Origin: Argyresthia goedartella
Taxonomy: Eukaryota > Arthropoda > Insecta > Lepidoptera > Argyresthiidae
Direction of reading: 5' to 3'
Assembly: GCA_949825045.1 (NCBI GenBank)
Contig: OX463829.1
Coordinates: forward strand, 21,050,715 to 21,114,714
DNA length: 64,000 nt
Of the stretch, positions 58,815 through 64,000 are shown piece after piece (positions within the stretch are counted from its first letter, which is position 1; each line of letters opens with the position of its first letter). Under the pieces are notes generated by a model, which was given only the letters and a program-made list of their open reading frames with translations, searched no databases and was not told the origin of the DNA. The position numbers were made by a program, and so were the translations under genes.

Positions 58815-59224
58815 TAATTTTATGTGTAGTTAACTATAGTGGTTCCCATATGTATTTTGGACAGGACTCAGATTTAATCAATCTCAACTAATAGTAGTGG
58901 ATAAAAATAATGAAGCAAGTCTAGTTTGATTTACCAATTACATTTTAAAGATTATGAGGTACGAGCCAAATCTTACGAAACGGGGTTCAGAAAATCGTTA
59001 AAAACGCCTCACTTAATTAACCCCTTTAACATGTGTTATCCAGTCAATAGCCCATGATGGCACTCAGACTCAGAGCCATTCATGCATGATACCGGTTATC
59101 TATACGTAAAAAAGTTTATAAAAAAACACGCTTAGTGAGAACACCGTTAGTTTATAAGCTCGCAAAATTTACCTCGCGAGATTGTAAACAGTCGATAAAT
59201 TGTAAAAAACTCAAAAGTCAAATC
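58815..59224. other. Unassigned DNA
   Basis: Nothing recognised. Confidence 0.4.
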
Positions 59225-59500
59225 TTTTATTGCAAATAGGCAAAAATAATGCACTTTTACAAGTCAAACATTTACTTAAGTCTCATATACATCGATAAAA
59301 ATAAAAAATAAATCAAATACGATCAACTAAACTAATGAGTACATCACTGATTAAGGTTTGAGTTTGAAAAAGGAAATCTCCCTTCCAAGTGGTGATTCAT
59401 GGCTGAATCTCGCCAGGAGAAGGAAACTCCAGTAACTCTACCAGTGCTTAGGAAATACGCCGGTCAGAGAAGATAGCACCAAGAAACTTTACGGGGGTTT
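59225..59500 (-). repeat. LINE-like 3' end, uninterrupted copy
   Basis: The reverse complement is collinear with 42235-42414 joined to 43713-43800. It ends gcaataaaagatttgactttt. At the point where the Tc1 sits in the other copy it reads through (atcgatgtatatgagac), serving as an empty-site comparison. Confidence 0.78.
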
Positions 59501-59924
59501 TTCTTAATTAGTATTTTTTTTTGTTATTACAAAATGTACAATATACAAATAATCTAATGTAATGAAAATATTATTGTATATTGATATTATAACATCGTAT
59601 CTATAAGTGCCAAATAGATGTCTCAAAATTACAATGTGATAAAATAATTAAATAGGAACAAAGACAAGCTGTAACGAACATAACTTATGAGAAACCAGAC
59701 TGCCCCAGTCCCCCCAAGCATCATCCGTTCACGAGCATAACTTTTGCACCAGCCATCACCTTCCTCGCCATGTTTGAGGGAGGTGAGCAACCCGCTATAC
59801 AGAGCCGCCGCAAAGAAATTTTAGTGAGCATGACCATAAACTCTGGTTTCTGGGCAACAGACTTGTATTCTACGTTAAAACTAATAAATTGTTATGAGTT
59901 ACCTCAAAAAACAATTTTGTACAT
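59501..59924. other. Unassigned DNA, possibly more of the LINE-like repeat
   Basis: No second copy in the window. It may be the upstream part of the 59225-59500 element read on the minus strand. Confidence 0.3.
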
Positions 59925-62470
59925 TATTTTATTACCAGACTATTAAATTACATTATTGCATTTGTAAAAGTTACGTTTATTAATATTATCATTATCATGG
60001 AGCTTATGCATTGGGGCCACGCAGTTTTGTCTTTAACATAGTCATTAATAGTGTAATAGGCATTTTTTATGAGATTAACCTAAATAAATGTTTTAAACCT
60101 TTGATTGGGTAATTAATCAATTCCCTCTGGTAACCTATTATAAAAGTATATACAGTTGCCCATAAATGAACTTCTGCAATCGAAATCTAGGTACATTTAG
60201 TTTATTTTATTTCTAGTGTTGAAATTATGAACATCGCAATTTTGACAAAGGTTAATATTTTTCCGAACGTACAATACGTTTTCATATATGTATTGACAAG
60301 CTACTGTAAGAATATTGATCTCCGTTATGGTTCCCGGAGAGAATCGTGGGATTTCTTATTATATATGGAACGAATTGCTCTCTTCTGGAGCAAAAAAACC
60401 GATTTTATATCTGCGGCTTTACCCCACAACAGAATGCCATATGGCATAATGCTGTAAAAGTAACTGAAATAAACTAATCTTACTGTGACTTCATCAGTAA
60501 ACTATGTAATTTTCCGTACAGCTTTCGTAAAAGCTGCAGAGCCCAATCTTCCAGCTAAAGACGATGTGTGAGGACACCACTACAATTGTGAATCTAGATT
60601 AATACCCAAGAATTTAGTCGACTGTACTAGGTCTAAAGGCTCGTTATCATATCATTAAAATACTTAAAGTGTGTACCTTCTGACATTGGGTTGCGAGAAT
60701 TTACACATTTGTTTTATTTTTTATTTTTATTTAACACTAAATTATTGGTAGAAAACCACTTAAAAACTAGCGTGATTGCTTTGTAAACATCATTCTCAGT
60801 TCTGCCAATCTTAAAAATAAGTGAAGTATCATCAGCAATCAAAACAATATCACATAAGTTTTTTACAAAAAGGCAAGATCGTTAATATACACCCAAAACA
60901 ATAATTGGCCCAATATTGATCCTTGAGGGACACCCATTAAGATGAGAGATCTAGATGACCTCTCTCTATTCACATCAACTTTCTGGATTATATTACTAAG
61001 ATAAGACCAGACAAGTTCGAAAGCTTTTCCCTGAACTCCGTAATGCTGTTATTTACAAATTAATGTTTCCTGACTAACGCAATTAAATGCTTTGGAAAGG
61101 TCACAGAAGACACCAATTGCATATTGTGACTTCTATGAAGCATCAAAGATATCCCTGCATCTGTAGTGGAACGCACTTTGGTGAAGCTATATATTGCCCA
61201 CCTTGGAACAGTCTGTTTGTATTCAATTGGGTCAATAAATGGATTGAGATTTTTTTTCAAATATTTTACTTAGAGCGGAGAGTATTGATATTGGTCTATA
61301 GTTAGTCGGATCATTTTTATTGCCGGACTTATATAAAGGAATCAGTTTACTATTTTTCATTACACCAGGAAAAAGTCCTTCATCAACACACTTATTGAAA
61401 ATAATAATGACCAGAATGATGATGAAATAATAACCAGGTTTGGGCCAATAGAATCAATAATATAACTTATTTTTTTTGTTGATATACCCTAAAGATTCTC
61501 GGTGTTTTTGATATTAAGCAATTTAAAGGCCCTAACAATCGAGTCTACATCAATATGTCTGACTTTAATTATATCATCACATTTATCAACATTATTTAAT
61601 AGTATGGAAGCAGCCTCGGCCGGGGATGAATCTAAGGACTGTGGGTAGTAACGATTGGTAATTTGTTAAAGAAATCTTCAAAAGCATTGGTTACTTCGCG
61701 ATCTTTAGAAATGAATTTATGGTAAATATTATAACAAGCTGAAGAAACAACCAAAACAACATGGAAAATAATCAAGACCGAAACTGGCAAAATTAAACCT
61801 CGGGACCAGAAATGTGTTCTAAATATAGACCATAAATTAATTTCTTTAAGATCGCGATGTAGCCAATGCATTTAATGATTTCTTTGCTGTATGGCATACA
61901 GGTTTGAATATCTTTGAATATTGTTTTATGTACGCTAAAAATTGTATCTTGTGCATTTATACATCTTTCTGAATAAAAATCACACAATTTGTTCCTTCTT
62001 TTATAAATACCAGTTGAAGCCCGGTCATCAAATTTGACCTCTAGATGTTTTTAATTTAAATATATTATTAAACTTTTTCTTATTAAACACTTTCAAATCA
62101 GCTGATGGGGGCCTGTATACATAAACAACTGTATGTTGCTCCAGCTCTACACATGATAACTCCATAGTCCGTTCAATAGACAACGACACAATGTCTCTTT
62201 TCTGCTTTAATTGGCATTTATGCCAAATTAATTCCGTGAATTAATGACCCGCCATGGACACCTTTATTCCTATTAAAATAACTCCTAATGTGGTAATTCT
62301 TAATAGATGGTAACAAAGTATTTTTTCTGAACCAATGTTCAGTTATACACTTAATATCGACTTTACAATTCTAATTCTAGTGCTTTGCTGGAAAGGCCCT
62401 GCATATTCTGATGGAAAATAAGAAGGTTAACAGGCCTTTCCATTGTCTTCGTAACCAGTTTACAGAACGA
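59925..62470 (-). pseudogene. Decayed Jockey/CR1-like LINE (endonuclease to RT)
   Basis: On the minus strand, the endonuclease start reads LIFHQNMQGLSSK (about 62430) and then TEHWFRK. Its later block VVYVYRPPS is at about 62120, followed by polymerase blocks FFPGVMKNSKLIPLYKSG and NYRPISILSALSKIFEK (about 61370-61260). GVPQGSILG is near 60930, and a catalytic box read as ADDTSLIFKIG is near 60840 after frame changes. Then FLGI and LVYFSYFYSIMPYGILLWGK lead to the C-terminus. Many stops and indels break it. Residue-by-residue it resembles the family at 25009-26007, of which it looks like an old, longer relative. Confidence 0.8.
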
Positions 62471-62514
62471 CTTACAATCTATCGTATTAATTTTCGTTAA
62501 TTTATAATCAAGCC

Positions 62515-62757
62515 GTTAAGTTGTGAACTGGTTTAAACTTGAATTGCGAGCGAAATACTATGACGAAGTGGTGGGTCAGGGTAGGCGAAGGGTAAAGTGG
62601 TGCGCGAAGGGAATCCCTCTTTTATCATTCGTGTTAGGTTAAATCAAACCGCAATTTTAACCGAGGGCCTCTGTTACAATTTATTGATAGTTTATAATCT
62701 CACGCAATAGTTGATTAACTAACGGTCATTACAATCTTATGGTGGCATATATAATAT
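62515..62757. mobile_element. Foldback element, family A (copy 3, degenerate)
   Basis: Shares ctggtttaaacttgaattgc, the module gcgaagggtaaagtggtg with attcgtgttaggttaaat, ttgattaactaacgg, and the end cttatggtggcatatataat with family A. The left end is eroded and most subterminal palindromes are lost. Confidence 0.6.
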
Positions 62758-63198
62758 AATAAAGATCTTATATAATTAAACAGTTCTACCTATATATTTC
62801 AAAAACCGCAATGGCTACTAGTTTCTGAGAAGGCCTCAAACAGCCCCCCTGGTGGTCTACAACCGTAATATATATGCTAATATAATACCTGCTCTAAAGT
62901 TATGACCGTTTAAAATGCAAAAAAAGCATCAAAATCGGTAGTTTTCCAGGAAAATGGTAACGCACACACACAAATACACGCGAACAAGTATTTTGAAGAT
63001 GTCTAAAGAAAAACGAAATCTACATTCCAAGAATAACACAAAATTTCAATGCATTACAGTAGGAGAGATTACAGTAATTTAGAGATTGACTAACTACTAC
63101 AACATGATTTTCTCTTATTCGTTGTTAACAGACAAACTATGGAAATATTGCTAAGAACAAATAAATTCAAATTTCAAATAATTGATTCTAACTCCCAC
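62758..63198. other. Unassigned DNA
   Basis: Nothing recognised. Confidence 0.4.
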
Positions 63199-63575
63199 TG
63201 TATCAATTTATTGTCAAAACCGTTAGTTGATAAACTAACGTTTTTTTCTCGTTAGTTGGTCAACTTTTGACAGATAGTAAACTGTAGCGTACTGCTTACT
63301 AGATGACGCGTTAGTTGATAAACTAACGGTAAAAACCGTTAAATAGAAAACTGTTTTAAACTTGAATTGCAAACGAAATACCAGTAGCTTAGGTGAAGAC
63401 TAGTGGGGCGAGCCCAGCGAAGCACCCGAATAATAGTCTTCGTGTTAGGTTGACATGTAAGAACAAAAGAAACGTAAATTCTAAACCGTGTCGGTCTGGT
63501 TTACTATCTGTCGATATTTAACTAACGCGTTAGTTTAATAACTAACGGTTTTGACTATCTTACGGTGACATATAA
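63199..63575. mobile_element. Foldback element, family A (copy 2)
   Basis: The left end is ttgtcaaaaccgttagttga; the right end is taacggttttgactatctta followed by cggtgacatata. Four cgttag...ctaacg palindromes are present. The interior retains the hairpin module lost from copy 1: taggtgaagactagtggggc, gagcccagcgaagcacccga, then tagtcttcgtgttaggttga. Non-coding. The outermost left bases have diverged. Confidence 0.78.
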
Positions 63576-64000
63576 TGGTCTTTAACTTCATGTTTGTCTT
63601 GTACCTATAAAGAAATGCCGTCCGATGCCACTGACATGCAAGTAAAGCAAAGCCAAAGTTGTCATAACCAATTAAGTATGAAGTTTAGTTTTAGACTAAA
63701 TCGGGACCACCGATCTCAAAACATCACGCGTTCGCCGTCATCTCTGGAACTACAACAGCGGCAGCACCGGCCAGGCAAGCAGGCGACGCTAACCTGACAG
63801 TCAGCTGACGGCTCGGCTTCACGAGACCAAAAACTATTCATAGATTCTCCTCATCCAGAGGAGGTATTCCGGCTAGTTAATGAGACAGGGGAATGAAGGA
63901 ATATGAGCAAGTTGTCGAGTATTTTTATTTTGGTTGAAGCTCCATTAAATCCGGTTGCGATAGAGAACGAATTTTTGACTGAGCGAGCGAAACTAGCGGA
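63576..64000. other. Unassigned DNA
   Basis: No supported feature. It is somewhat richer in G+C at 63700-63830. Confidence 0.4.

Overview
This window looks like repeat-rich, A+T-rich nuclear DNA of an insect, most likely a moth or butterfly. I see no operons, no ribosome-binding sites and no dense coding. The assignment rests on three things: mariner-like elements of the maT (DD37D) type, five copies of one tRNA-headed SINE, and several copies of a 'ttttagggttccgtac ... cacttggccggttttt' repeat that I associate with Lepidoptera from general knowledge. No search was run.

Only one stretch looks like part of a host gene. It is a minus-strand exon at about 46934-47230, encoding a signal peptide and a short Cys-Cys-containing mature segment, bounded by a good splice acceptor and donor. 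Its next exon was not recognised, so everything to the left may be a long intron or intergenic DNA.

Layout. 1-9.7 kb: mostly unassigned DNA with a gggctccgtac-type repeat (5884-6318), an RTE LINE 3' end (6606-6932) and a family-B element (7515-7790). 9.7-21.7 kb: a perfect hairpin (9800-9849), elements of families B, C and D, one SINE and a GC-rich patch (20722-21021). 21.7-26.6 kb: a broken maT transposon, two gttccgtac repeats, and a three-layer nest of a LINE inside a LINE inside a repeat. 31-42 kb: SINEs, LINE 3' ends, several MITEs, a 60-bp perfect palindrome and an intact maT transposon (38769-40077). 42.2-43.8 kb: a defective Tc1 element inserted in a LINE-like 3' end whose uninterrupted relative lies at 59225-59500. 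45-48.6 kb: a SINE, the host exon and a second family-D copy. 50.9-54.4 kb: an RTE LINE relic split by a family-A foldback element with an 11-bp target duplication, then a hAT-like MITE with an 8-bp duplication. 56-64 kb: a repeat plus SINE pair, a small MITE, a long decayed Jockey/CR1-type LINE (59925-62470) and two more family-A copies.

The mobile elements form a community. Intact maT and LINE enzymes could in principle mobilise short non-autonomous partners. Three structurally different short families (A, B, C) carry the same GC-rich hairpin module, which is the least explained signal here. I found no CRISPR array, no operon and no convincing new enzymatic system.
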